A stretch of 64,000 nt of DNA, taken from contig NW_026732296.1 in assembly GCF_028476545.1 (NCBI RefSeq), positions 310,001-374,000 of the forward strand. The letters are read 5' to 3'. This stretch comes from Physella acuta. Its lineage: Eukaryota; Mollusca; Gastropoda; Physidae. Below the pieces are notes generated by a model, which worked only from the letters and a program-made list of their open reading frames with translations, made no database searches and was not told the DNA's origin. The position numbers were made by a program, and so were the translations under genes. Below, piece by piece: positions 20,993 to 33,413 of the stretch (position 1 is its first letter; every line of letters starts with the position of its first letter).

Positions 20993-22924
20993 TTACGTTA
21001 GCTAATGGGTTTGATTGTCAATTAGGATCTAATAATAAATATATTCTTCATAGTACATTTAAAATGTTAAATAATCTTATATAATGTACAAAACGTAATA
21101 TTATTGAAATATTAGAGAATGACAGTTTGTTTTATTTTGTATCATTTTATGTATCTATATGTTTTATATTGTTTAAGAAGACAGAAAATGAATTGTTTCC
21201 CTTGGTTATTTCCAAGTTTGAAATGGGAAGTAACTAGTAACACGGATTGAAAAGATTAAAATGACGATCTACGTTTTAGCTAATAGTCGATAGTAAAGAC
21301 ACCAAGTCCCAAAAGCTCTGAATACACCAGCCAACGTCAGCTTGGTCGCTGGAGGTCCCTCTTCGGAAGATACCACAACGCACACAACTGGTGCACATGT
21401 GATCAACTGAAGTGTGCAGCCCAGATAGGAGATCTTTGGAAAAATGTTTTTGCAGACCTTTTGCTCCACATAGTCTTACATGATTAAGTCAAGAAATATG
21501 ACTGTATTATATTCAAGTGATAACACTGTAGTTATGTGACTGTAATGAAATGAAGGTAACAGCATTAGTAAATTATTTATACAATTTTAAATTAGAAAAT
21601 TGAAAGATAAAAGAAATATGGTCAATTTTGTCAGAAAGGACAAACCAGTAATGTTTTACAAGTTCACTCAATAAAGTTCTTTCATAGTAGTTGACTTGGG
21701 GTAGTTTGTTCGGATATATTTATTCTGTGATCCTCCCTAGCACCAACAGCTCTAGCTCCAGCAACATGTCCCCTAGCATTTGTCAACACCTTTCGAAGCA
21801 CTAGTAGCTCCTCCCCTAGCATTGGTCTATACCTCCCCTAGCACTAATCAACACCTACCCTAACATTTGTCAACACCTTCCCAAGCACTAGTAGTTCTTC
21901 CCCTAGCACTAGTCAGCACCTCTCCTAGCACTAGTCAACACCTCCCCTAGCATTAGTCAACACCTCCCCTAGCACTAGTCAACACCTCCCCTAGCATTAG
22001 TCAACACCTCCCCTAGCACTAGTCAGCACCTCCCCTAGCACTAGTCAACACCTCCCCTAGCATTAGTAAACACCTCCCCTAGCACTAGTCAGCTCTTCCC
22101 CTAGCACTAGTCAACACCTTTCGAAGCACTAGTAGTTACTCCCATATAACTAGTCAGCACCTCCCCTAGCATTTGTTAACACCTCCCCTAGCATTTGTCA
22201 ACACCTTTCCAAGCACTAGTCAATACCTCCCATATCTCTAGTCAGCTCCTCCCATAGCACTAGTCATCACCTACCCTAGAACTAGTCATCACCTCCCCTA
22301 GCACTAGTCAGCTCCTCCCCTAGCACTAGTCAACACCCCCCTAGCACTAGTCAGCTCCTCCCCTAGCACTAGTCAGCTCCTCCCCTAGTACTAGTCAACA
22401 CCTCCCCTAGCACTAGTCAACACCTCCCCTAGAACTAGTCATCACCTCCCATAGCACTAGTCAGCTCCTCCCCTAGCACTAGTCAGCTCCTCCCCTAGCA
22501 CTAGTCAACACCCCCCCTAGAACTAGTCAACACCTTCCCAAGCACTAGTAGCTCCTCCCATAGAACTAGTCAGCTCCTCCCCTAGCACTAGTCAACACCT
22601 GCCCTAGCACTAGTCAACACCTCCCGCTAGCACTAGTCCACACCTCCCCTAGCACTAGTCAACACCTCCCCTAGCACTAGTCAACACCTCCCCTAGCACT
22701 AGTCAACACCACCCCTAGCACTAGTCCACACCTCCGCTAGAACTAGTCAACACCTCCGCTAGAACTGTTCATCTCCATAGGAAGAGCTCCTCACAGTGCC
22801 AGAAACATTACTGACAAAAATCCCAGACCTTCTAAAAATCAAAATAGCATATTAAAATTTTCATCTTCGGCAACCCCGACAACCAGAGAGCTAAATACTT
22901 GTCTACTCGAGAACTGCTCTAGTG

Positions 22925-22994
<70 letters not shown>
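20993..22994 (+). mobile_element. Core-minisatellite-(TA)n cassette, copy B
   Basis: Same order as copy A: core to about 21750, a longer 22-bp minisatellite, a unique tail (22760-22928) and a (TA)n run (22930-22994). The middle of the core (about 21205-21475) is nearly identical to copy A, whereas the outer core has more changes and small indels. A CCAGC...GCTGG hairpin (21327-21352; copy A 15192-15217) is kept in both. Confidence 0.8.
21790..22765. repeat. 22-bp minisatellite, copy B
   Basis: About 44 units of the same CCCCTAGCACTAGTCAACAC-type repeat as copy A, with more irregular units (CCTTTCGAAGCAC, CCTTCCCAAGCAC). Confidence 0.93.
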
Positions 22995-22996
<2 letters not shown>

Positions 22997-24164
22997 CACC
23001 TGCTGTTTACGAGTTTCAATCGAATGCTTAAGAAGCATCTTATTTTACTAATGCATCTTTGAATCTATGATCAGTTATTTTATTTCCTACTGCGCGTCAC
23101 TCGCTTCTCTTTGACTATACATTGCTATTATATTTTGAAGTCTAGGCTTTCAAATTTTCCCCTTTATCAAATTAAAAATGTATCTCTAAAAGTACTATCC
23201 CCCACCCCCTCTCTAATCCACCTCGGAAGTCAGGTACAAAAGGTAACTTTAAAAAAAAAAACCCACATGCTTTCGGGTAAAGTTCGGTCCTTGACGACAA
23301 GTACACGGACATCTTGAGAGATCACTCCAGCCTGCTTTCAATTCACTTCACTTACCGCCCTTGGATGAGTAACTTAACCAAGACGACTGGCCGCCGATCT
23401 GATAATGGGACCACGAGACAAAGGGAGACTAATTTTTTTTTACCACACTTGATTCTGGTAATTACCGTTCTTGGAGCTTTGGTTAATTCAGTGTTTTGGA
23501 CGTTTTTGTTTCGTTTCGTTTGATCGTTGATTGGTTGTTGTTGGGGTTTGTGGGTGATGGGACGGGGCAAGTGTATGGGTGGGGGGGGGGGGGGAGTTGA
23601 GCAGAGAGGTCTAGCTTTAATCTGCAGGTGAGTAGCTCACGGTGAAAACCACGGTCACTTCCTGGGAGTGCACCTCCCTCTTCCCCTCCCGTCCTCAGCT
23701 GTGCCTAACTTGTCGTGATGTTTATTACATGAAGATAAAAGGCGAGGGCAATTAAAAGAAATATCATTACAGACAACAGGAAACAAAAAGAAGACAACAT
23801 TTTTATTTTGACCAAAACTTTTCCTCGGAATATACAACGAATCAAAGTGAAAAAAAATAATGTATAATTCGTCTTCAAAAAGCCCACCTGGTTAAGCTGA
23901 AAACAACAAGGAATATATTGTTTTTAATTTTTGAAAGGTATGCCTGCACTCTTCCCTTGTCCCAACTATTATCCCCTCCGTGGATGTATTCTTTTGGTTT
24001 GAACGTTAAATAGTTGCATCATTACAGTGGTAGTCGAATATATATATATATAAACACCATTTGATCGCGTTTAGGCCAATTAAACATGGTGGTATACAAT
24101 ATGTAGAATTGCTATAATTCAAAAGTTTTATTAAACACAGTTTTAAATTAGCAATAAACAACAA
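22995..24164. other. Unique DNA
   Basis: No gene recognised. Includes a G run at about 23581-23595 and a short TA run at 24038-24051. The small frames (60-72 codons) carry no known motif. Confidence 0.45.
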
Positions 24165-24665
24165 CTGCAATACAACAACAGCAGCAACAAAAACAACATA
24201 AGAAAAAAAGCAACTATAACAATAACATAACAAAAATAGCAACAATAACAATAACAAAACGAAAATAGCAACCATAACAATAACATAACAAAAATAGCAA
24301 CAATATCAACAACTTACCAAAAATAGCAACAATAACAACAACATACCAAAAATAGCAACCAGTGTTTCTTCCAGACTTTTTTCTCCGGGGGGGCACTTGA
24401 AATTTTCGGGGGGGGGGGGGGGGCGGTAGACTTTCTTCGGGGGGGGGGGGGGGCGGACACTGTTAAAAGTATATATTTTCTATATAAATTATATAAATTT
24501 CATTTCGTTCGGGGGGGGGGGGGGGGCGATAGCAACAATAACAACAACACCACTGCAGCCACAGCAGAACAACTACAACAGAAGCAATAATAACAACAGA
24601 AACAATAACAACACAACAACAGCAACCGCGTCAACAGCACAGTAACAACAGCAATAACAGCACAT
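24165..24665. repeat. Degenerate AAC/AATAGC array split by a MITE
   Basis: Loose repeats of ATAGCAACAATAACAAC-type units on both sides of the MITE at 24360-24528. Confidence 0.75.
24360..24528. mobile_element. hAT MITE, family A, copy 2, right end missing
   Basis: Left end CAGTGTTTCTTCCAG and the full poly-G interior match the other copies, but the last 19 or so bases (CTGGAAGAAACTCTG and its lead) are absent. ATAGCAAC lies on both sides (24352-24359, 24529-24536); because the host is itself a repeat of that motif, this is weak as a TSD. Confidence 0.85.
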
Positions 24666-25859
24666 TGGACGATTTTCTCCGACAATGTACACACCAAATT
24701 CAGCGCACGTGCAATTTTTTTTAGTCGGATCTACGTCATTGTCACCGTGAGCTCACGCGCCACTTTCGACATCCTGCAGAGTAAACTCCAGGTTAACCCT
24801 CCGCCCCTGAGTATAATCTTTACCCGCGCCCTAAGTCCACCCCGCGCCGACTCCACCCTACAGAAACTTCCTCGAGTAGTTATTGTTCCCGGATTAAAAA
24901 AAAAAAAATCCTCAGCACTGAAGAGCTGCTTCGTCGGTCTTTTCACATGCAAAATTTCCAAACCACTCAAGGACCATCTCTAATGGATCGAAGTCTTGTA
25001 ACAATAGGAAGAGTGCCCGGGATGGGAGGGGAGGGGAAAAGAAAAGGAGGGAGGGGTTGTTTTAATGGTTAAAAACTTGAAGAAACACCGGTTGGAAAAA
25101 CTTGAAGAAACACCGGTTTGAAAAACTTCTGACACGGTGAGTGTGTCGTTCACACGTTTATTAATTTAAATCGAGAGTCACTGATCGAAAGGTGGACGAA
25201 TGCAGCTTTTATTAGCAGCGGGTTTTCCCGATAGTGATGAGCAGGAAGATGCGCACCGTGTTCACGGTGTCAACACCCTACTTGACCGCAAGACAAGGAC
25301 ATTAACTTCAGACAACAAGATGTGAACATTTTTTTTTTAAATGTGTGTGTGTGTGTGTGTGTGTGTGGGGGGGGGGGGGGGGTTATTGCACACCAACTAG
25401 TTCTGTTATTAGATTGTAATAAAAATATTTCTGCGGGAGAGAAACATTTGTAAAAATTGTTTACAACTATTTTGCGTGCTGACTAAACTATATTTTATTG
25501 TGGCTAGTCACGCTGTCGTAACTTTCTGGGTAATTTATGAGGCGGTTTTTATGGGCGATTACTGAAATAGATTTGTGAGCAATTTATGACGTGGTTTTAT
25601 GGATGATGTGAACAGAAAAAGGTAAAATTTAGAGTAGGGACAAACTTGAAAATCAAGCAAAAAGAGATGGAATAATGAAGAGAGTTAGTACAAAAATAAA
25701 TAAAATGGAGAGATACAATGAAGATAGGTGTATGCCTAAACTATTTATTGAGTTTCTTCCTGGAGATATAGATCTTATATTCATTGAGAATGTATTAAAG
25801 TACTGTCAAATTTTTGTCACCATTATAAAATTGTAATATGAAAACTTCACACGGGGGAG
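24666..25859. other. Unique DNA with a short tandem repeat
   Basis: A 24-bp unit with CTTGAAGAAACACCGGTT occurs 2.5 times at about 25070-25130. A (GT)n(G)n run lies at about 25343-25382. No gene recognised. Confidence 0.45.
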
Positions 25860-26005
25860 TAAAGTAGAGCTCATCTGTATTAGTGACCTCGCCGTGTTAA
25901 GAGATAGTGTGGTCAGCGCTATGCCCAGCCGCCTGAATTTCCAGGTACCCATCAGAGCTGGGTGGACTCAGGGGCGTACGAAGTAACCCGACTCTATCTT
26001 TTGTA
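25860..26005 (-). mobile_element. SINE copy, family S1
   Basis: On the minus strand: TCCACCCAGCTCTGATGGG, TACCTGGAAATTCAGGCGG, CTGGGCATAGCGCTGACCAC and CAGATGAGCTCTACTTTA, in the family order. The tRNA part has decayed. Confidence 0.7.
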
Positions 26006-26119
26006 GTTATTGCCTGACCAGTCAATGCTCATTAGACATGTAGACATCCAGCACTGCATTTGTCCTTGTTAGCATATGCTGGAAAAGTGTGGTAAAGCAT
26101 TGACTTTTGGGTGTCCTTA

Positions 26120-26710
26120 CCAACACATATGCTTTTAGATGTCTTTATCAGAGGCGTAGCGAGGGAGGGGGGCGGGGGGCGCGGACCGCACCGGGTGACA
26201 CCATTTAGGAGGGGTAACACCAAGGCAAACAATAGCAAAATATATAGAGAACAACTTGAGGGGGGGGGATACAAATCGAAAGTTTGAGGGTGGTGCAAAT
26301 CGAAAGTTTGGGGGGGGGGGTGCAAATCGAAAGTTTGGGGGGGGGGTGCAAATCGAAAGTTTGGGGGGGGGGTGCAAATCGAAAATTTGAAAGTTTGTCC
26401 CCGGGAAGGGTTTATACGCCTCTGGGGGGGGGGAGGGGGGTGACACCATTAAGTGCCGCACCGGGTGACACCCGACCTCGCTACGCCACAGGTCTTTATT
26501 ATCACATAGACTTTTAGATGTCTTTATCATCATATGTTTTTAGATGTCTTTATCATCACATAGGCTTTTAGATGTTTTTATCATCACATAGGCTTTTAGA
26601 TGTCTTTATCATAACATGTTTTTAGATGTCTTTATCATCACATATGGTTTTAGATGTTTTAATCATCACATATGCTTTTAGATATCTTTGCCATCACATA
26701 TGCTTTGACG
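26120..26710. repeat. 28-bp minisatellite split by a MITE
   Basis: Units of the type CTTTTAGATGTCTTTATCAT plus CACATAGG, about nine copies, one or two left of the MITE and the rest right of it. Confidence 0.85.
26149..26491. mobile_element. hAT MITE, family B, 343 bp
   Basis: Ends CAGAGGCGTAGCGAGG and CCTCGCTACGCCACAG. A perfect 8-bp TSD, GTCTTTAT (26141-26148 and 26492-26499), interrupts a repeat unit. The interior contains a TGCAAATCGAAAGTTTGGGG tandem repeat and GGTGACACC stretches. Non-coding. Confidence 0.92.
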
Positions 26711-27226
26711 ATATGTAAACTATACGTATTTAAATTTAAAAAGTATTTTTGACAAAAAAATATGTACCAGAACTATATATATCTTTAAACTTATTTTTGG
26801 ATAGGCGTCTAATGTTTATCTTTTGTCTTTTTAAAGAAAGCCTCAACGCTGACCGACGTTCCAGTTCAATGCGCTGACGTCATTTTTATTTGGTATATCG
26901 CCAGGGGAAGCTGAGCTATATTTAGAAACGTCGTCTGCAAGAGATTTCCGGTAAAGTCTAAACAAAACAAAACGATCATTGATTGGACGAGAGAGGATTA
27001 TGCATGCTGCGGCTAAAATAATTTGAACGTCCAAGTAATTTTTTCATCCAAATCCGATAGAATATTATCTTTCGGATACCAATCCATCAGGTTAAGTTAA
27101 AGATTAGGTTTTAGAGCAAAGCTATTTTATTAATCTAATTAAAAGTTGAGAAGCAGAATTTTTAATTTATGAAAGTAGGGACCAAAAGCCAATTCCTTCC
27201 CTATAAGATCGCTCCCCGATGCAACC
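26711..27226. other. Unique AT-rich DNA
   Basis: No gene or repeat recognised. TGACGTCA at 26875-26882. Confidence 0.45.
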
Positions 27227-27640
27227 ATATCCTATCCTATCCTATCCTATCCTATCCTATCCTATCCTATCCTATCCTATCCTATCCTATCCTATCCTAT
27301 CCTATCCTATCCTATCCTATCCTATCCTATCCTATCCTATCCTATCCTATTCTATTCTATTCTATTCTATTCTATTCTATTCTATTCTATTCTATTCTAT
27401 TCTATTCTATTCTATTCTATTCTATTCTATTCTATTCTATTCTATTCTATTCTATTCTATCCCATCCCATCCCATCCCACCCCACCCCACCCCACCCTAT
27501 CCTATCCTATCCTATCCTATCCTATCCTATCCTATCCTATCCTATCCTATCCTATCCTATCCTATCCTATCCTATCCTACCCTATCCTACCCTACCCTAC
27601 CCTACCCTACCCTAACATATCCTATCTTATCCTGTATCCT
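27227..27640. repeat. Compound pentanucleotide array
   Basis: Blocks in order: (CCTAT)n, (TCTAT)n, (CCCAT)n, (CCCAC)n, (CCTAT)n, (CCTAC)n. Period 5 is kept throughout, so the blocks differ by point change and spread. Open frames on the plus strand are artefacts. Confidence 0.97.
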
Positions 27641-28569
27641 ATATCTCCCATGTAACCGAATTACCCCCCCCCCCCCCACCGTACAAGAAAGTTCCAGAAA
27701 TCCTACAACCGCGGTGTCAGGTTTCGCCATCCGACCCGAGTCATGCCGGGCCAACAAAACGCAACCGGCTTAAAACAAAACCGGACAAAATGTCAACACG
27801 TGTAAAAAGCCGGAAATTAAGCGAGGACATGCCAGCTTCGTGCGCCATTCCGGACAATTTTGTCCGACGCTGTACAAGGGGAGATCAATAAACAAAACGC
27901 AGGATCATTTCCTGTCGACCCCACCCCCACTCTACCCACCCTCACCAGAAACAACCCCCACGCCATACCCACCCACACTGTTCCACCTCAATCTCACTTA
28001 TGACGTCACGTGTGTAAATTATTCTCCATGTTTACGCTTCCACCGGCAATTTAAAAAAAAAATTATCTGCAAGGATCACAGTTAGTGTTTAATTTAGATC
28101 TAGTGGCGACGTTAATCAAGACTGAACTACTAGGATTTTTTACTCATTATTGGAAAAAAAGTACAATCATGATTGTTTTGCCAGGTTTTATATCAATTCA
28201 GAATAGTTAAAAACATAATGTTCAGGGTGGCCGGAAATCTTTTCGCAATGAGACTTAAATAAGTAAGCCCATGGTAGGAAGACTTGCTTGAAAAACGGAA
28301 TTGGTAGTTTCAAAAGACAAGGCAACTCATATAAACGTATTGTAAAATAATGCGGGAATAGAAACAACGTAGAGACAGACAGAAATAGAGTCAGAGAGTT
28401 ATTTTGACGCTATAAGAAGACACATATGCAGCAGTAATTACGTGATTCGTAGAACGACGATAGTAGGTATTATAGAGATTCAGCTGAGTTGGTTAGATTC
28501 AGGTTAATTTTTGGTTAGTGCTGCTACTGGCTTAGGATTTGGATTAGGCTACTATTTAAGCGTTATTTT
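27641..28569. other. Unique DNA
   Basis: No gene recognised. A C run lies at about 27664-27677. The stretch 27700-27880 is complex and CpG-containing. TGACGTCA at 28011-28018. Confidence 0.45.
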
Positions 28570-29278
28570 AGTCCTTATGTTAGTTTAGGACTTGGATTCG
28601 ACTAGCATTTGGTGCCTTGAGTCTAGTGTTAGTTAAGGACTTGGATTAGACTAACATTTGTTGAGTCTAGTGTTAGTTAAGGACTTGGATTAGACTAGCA
28701 TTTGGTGCCTTGAGTCTAGTGTTAGTTTAGGACTTGGATTAGACTAGTATTTGGTGCCTTTATTCTAGTGTTAGTTTAGGACTTGGATTAGACTAGCATT
28801 TGGTGCCTTGAGTCTAGTATTAGTTTAGGACTTGGATTAGACTAGCATTTGTTGCGTTGAGTCTAGTGTTAGTTTAGGACTTGTATTAGACTAATTTTGG
28901 TACGTTGAGTCTAGTATTAGTTTAGGACTTGGATTAGACTATCATTTGGTGCGTTGAGTCTAGTATTAGTTTAGGACTTGGATTTAGACTAGCATTTGTT
29001 GCGTTGAGTCTAGTGTTAGTTTAGGACTTGGATTATACTAGCATTTGTTGCGTTGAGTCTAGTGTTAGTTTAGGACTTGGATTATACTTGCATTTGGTGC
29101 GTTGAGTCTAGTATTAGTTTAGGACTTGGATTATACTTGCATTTGTTGCGTTGAGTCTAGAGTTAGTTTGGGACTTGTATTAGACTAGGATTTATTGCGT
29201 TGAGTCTAGTGTTAGTTTGGGGCATGGATTCGACTAGCATTTGGTGCGTTGAGTCTAGTATTAGTTTGGGACATGGGC
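28570..29278. repeat. 49-bp minisatellite
   Basis: About 14 units with TTAGTTTAGGACTTGGATTA and GCATTTGGTGCCTTGAGTC; one unit is shortened to 44 bp. Confidence 0.92.
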
Positions 29279-30365
29279 TAGATTAGTGTGATCAGCAATG
29301 CCCACCTAGTCCCACACGACATAAAATAACATTATACTCCACCGCCCTAGACACAAGTAATTCGCACTGAAACCAATGCTTTGATCGACAAACCCCCTCC
29401 AACTTCACCCCCGACCCAGAACTAGTTTTATATAAAAAAAAAAGTTAATGCCCGCAGACTTAATTAAAAGCTAAACACGGTATCACCACACTGTACGGTA
29501 TCACCACACCACTCCGTTCACGCGCCGCGCGAGGGGTGGCGCTTCAAAAGCGGAAACACAGGTGTCTGAACGTAATAGACCTCAACCCCACCCCACCCCC
29601 AACTCCTCTTTGTCGTCTTATATAAACAAACACGACCCAGTCTATAAAAACACACTCGCATTCACAACATTACAAAAACACACGTTTCAATAAATAAAAC
29701 CACCCAGTCCTTTTCTAATCCAACATTGAAAAAAAAATTTATACCACTAAACAAAATACAAAAATTTGATTCAGTTGGGCTTCCGTAGATTCGAACCGTT
29801 GACCTTTTGTTCTCTTTTCTTACAGTCGACAATGGCGTAGCGAATTCACGGCGACGTAAAAAAAAAAAATCAAGTTCAGTGCATGTTGGGTTTTGATCTC
29901 ATCTTCACTGCTCAAGAACTTGGACAAGTCTTACAACTAGACCACCCCCACCCCCGCACCTCTTGAAAAAAAATCTTTTGATGTTTGAAATTAGCCGGTA
30001 AAGTTGTTTGAAGTAGATCGCGAAGTTAGTGATTTGGTAATATCCATCGGCACGCGGTATTCAACCCTGCCCTCGTCCTTTTATCCGAGGATCCGACAAG
30101 GCTTTGGCGGAGTGAAATGAGACGAGAGTTCTTTTAGACAGCAACAACTGAGGTGCTGGATTCTACCTGCTACCTTTACACTTCAGGTGTTTTCATTGGT
30201 AGGGAGAGGGGGGGGGGGTAGGGGGGGGGGCATACGTGCGCATGCACGGTGCTGGCGGAGAAATAAAAAGTGAATCGTGGAATGAATGAAAGCTGATCAC
30301 TTTGTTGCTGGGTGAAGGTCGCGGGATCGGAACCGCGCCGCACCTGGTTGTGTAGCAAAAGATTT
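29279..30365. other. Unique DNA
   Basis: No gene recognised. A GATTCGAACC-type B-box-like stretch at about 29791-29801 has no matching A box. A G run is at 30209-30231. Confidence 0.4.
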
Positions 30366-30500
30366 TTGATGGGACAGGGTGGGGCAGGGTGGGACAGGGT
30401 GAGGCAGGGGGGGACAGGGTGGGACAGGGTTGGACAGGGTGGGGCAGGATTGGGCATGGTGGGGCAGGATGGGGCATGGTGGGGCAGGTTAGGGGGGTAT
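30366..30500. repeat. 10-bp G-rich minisatellite (GGGACAGGGT)
   Basis: About 13 imperfect units. The plus strand is G-rich with regular GGG runs. Confidence 0.88.
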
Positions 30501-31018
30501 GTAGCAGGGGGAGTTGCATACACATTGATTAGTCCTCTATCTTAAAGTATGGTCCATAATCTGCGTCACGTGATCTAACCCCATCTTTACAATCCCTATA
30601 TATCGTCACACATCTAAACAAATACTTAGACCCAACCAGCACCTAAATGATGTAAGCACCGCCATACCCCTTTAAGTGATTATATAGGCCTACTGTATAG
30701 TTTAACACTTTTTTACTCGCAACAAATCCACGTCTTACCTCCCCCCCCCCCCTCTTCCTTTTTTTAAAAATCAACACAGTGTTCGAAACATCAGAATCTC
30801 TATCCCCAAAAATACCAAAATATTTATTTTTATATTCATCGCTTGGCTAGTAAAGGGGAATAATTCAAACGATATTAACAGTCTTATTTCCCTTAAGCCT
30901 TTCGTATATCTCTTTACAAGAAAAACATAGACATAAAAAAATAAAATAAAAATAAAACAAAAACAAAAGAAACGTTAGTTAATATTTTTGTCTTACAAAG
31001 ACCGATCAGACAGCAGCG
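30501..31018. other. Unique DNA
   Basis: No gene recognised. C run at about 30740-30752. Confidence 0.45.
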
Positions 31019-33413
31019 AGATAATGAGACCAATCCTCTGTGCTCACCATAAGGTGAACAAGATAATGAGACCGATCCTCTGTGCTCACCATAAGGTGAA
31101 CAAGATAATGAGACCGATCCTCTGTGCTCACCATAAGGTGAACAAGATAATGAGACCGATCCTCTGTGCTCACCATAAGGTGAACAAGATAATGAGACCG
31201 ATCCTCTGTGCTCACCATAAGGTGAACAAGATAATGAGACCGATCCTCTGTGCTCACCATAAGGTGAACAAGATAATGAGACCGATCCTCTGTGCTCACC
31301 ATAAGGTGAACAAGATAATGAGACCGATCCTCTGTGCTCACCATAAGGTGAACAAGATAATGAGACCGATCCTCTGTGCTCACCATAAGGTGAACAAGAT
31401 AATGAGACCGATCCTCTGTGCTCACCATAAGGTGAACAAGATAATGAGACCGATCCTCTGTGCTCACCATAAGGTGAACAAGATAATGAGACCGATCCTC
31501 TGTGCTCACCATAAGGTGAACAAGATAATGAGACCGATCCTCTGTGCTCACCATAAGGTGAACAAGATAATGAGACCGATCCTCTGTGCTCACCATAAGG
31601 TGAACAAGATAATGAGACCAATCCTCTGTGCTCACCATAAGGTGAACAAGATAATGAGACCGATCCTCTGTGCTCACCATAAGGTGAACAAGATAATGAG
31701 ACCGATCCTCTGTGCTCACCATAAGGTGAACAAGATAATGAGACCGATCCTCTGTGCTCACCATAAGGTGAACAAGATAATGAGACCGATCCTCTGTGCT
31801 CACCATAAGGTGAACAAGATAATGAGACCGATCCTCTGTGCTCACCATAAGGTGAACAAGATAATGAGACCGATCCTCTGTGCTCACCATAAGGTGAACA
31901 AGATAATGAGACCGATCCTCTGTGCTCACCATAAGGTGAACAAGATAATGAGACCGATCCTCTGTGCTCACCATAAGGTGAACAAGATAATGAGACCGAT
32001 CCTCTGTGCTCACCATAAGGTGAACAAGATAATGAGACCGATCCTCTGTGCTCACCATAAGGTGAACAAGATAATGAGACCAATCCTCTGTGCTCACCAT
32101 AAGGTGAACAAGATAATGAGACCAATCCTCTGTGCTCACCATAAGGTGAACAAGATAATGAGACCAATCCTCTGTGCTCACCATAAGGTGAACAAGATAA
32201 TGAGACCAATCCTCTGTGCTCACCATAAGGTGAACAAGATAATGAGACCAATCCTCTGTGCTCACCATAAGGTGAACAAGATAATGAGACCAATCCTCTG
32301 TGCTCACCATAAGGTGAACAAGATAATGAGACCGATCCTCTGTGCTCACCATAAGGTGAACAAGATAATGAGACCGATCCTCTGTGCTTACCATAAGGTG
32401 AACAAGATAATGAGACCAATCCTCTGTGCTCACCATAAGGTGAACAAGATAATGAGACCAATCCTCTGTGCTCACCATAAGGTGAACAAGATAATGAGAC
32501 CGATCCTCTGTGCTCACCATAAGGTGAACAAGATAATGAGACCAATCCTCTGTGCTCACCATAAGGTGAACAAGATAATGAGACCGATCCTCTGTGCTCA
32601 CCATAAGGTGAACAAGATAATGAGACCAATCCTCTGTGCTCACCATAAGGTGAACAAGATAATGAGACCAATCCTCTGTGCTCACCATAAGGTGAACAAG
32701 ATAATGAGACCAATCCTCTGTGCTCACCATAAGGTGAACAAGATAATGAGACCAATCCTCTGTGCTCACCATAAGGTGAACAAGATAATGAGACCAATCC
32801 TCTGTGCTCACCATAAGGTGAACAAGATAATGAGACCAATCCTCTGTGCTCACCATAAGGTGAACAAGATAATGAGACCGATCCTCTGTGCTCACCATAA
32901 GGTGAACAAGATAATGAGACCGATCCTCTGTGCTCACCATAAGGTGAACAAGATAATGAGACCGATCCTCTGTGCTCACCATAAGGTGAACAAGATAATG
33001 AGACCGATCCTCTGTGCTCACCATAAGGTGAACAAGATAATGAGACCAATCCTCTGTGCTCACCATAAGGTGAACAAGATAATGAGACCGATCCTCTGTG
33101 CTCACCATAAGGTGAACAAGATAATGAGACCGATCCTCTGTGCTCACCATAAGGTGAACAAGATAATGAGACCGATCCTCTGTGCTCACCATAAGGTGAA
33201 CAAGATAATGAGACCGATCCTCTGTGCTCACCATAAGGTGAACAAGATAATGAGACCGATCCTCTGTGCTCACCATAAGGTGAACAAGATAATGAGACCG
33301 ATCCTCTGTGCTCACCATAAGGTGAACAAGATAATGAGACCGATCCTCTGTGCTCACCATAAGGTGAACAAGATAATGAGACCGATCCTCTGTGCTCACC
33401 ATAAGGTGAACAA
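31019..33413. repeat. 42-bp satellite, 57 units
   Basis: Units are nearly identical. One two-state site (CCGATCC or CCAATCC) and one single-unit change (GCTTACC at about 32390) are the only variants seen. Because 42 is divisible by three, frames of 932, 807 and 711 codons stay open on both strands. The plus frame continues past the array into unique DNA and then the MITE at 33693, so none is a credible gene. Each unit holds the dyad TCACC-ATAA-GGTGA. Confidence 0.97.

Noticed and set aside
27169-27773. 148- and 184-codon frames
   Set aside because: Pentanucleotide repeat translated in several frames.
31019-33413. CRISPR-like array
   Set aside because: No unique spacers; units are uniform. 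The genome is animal.
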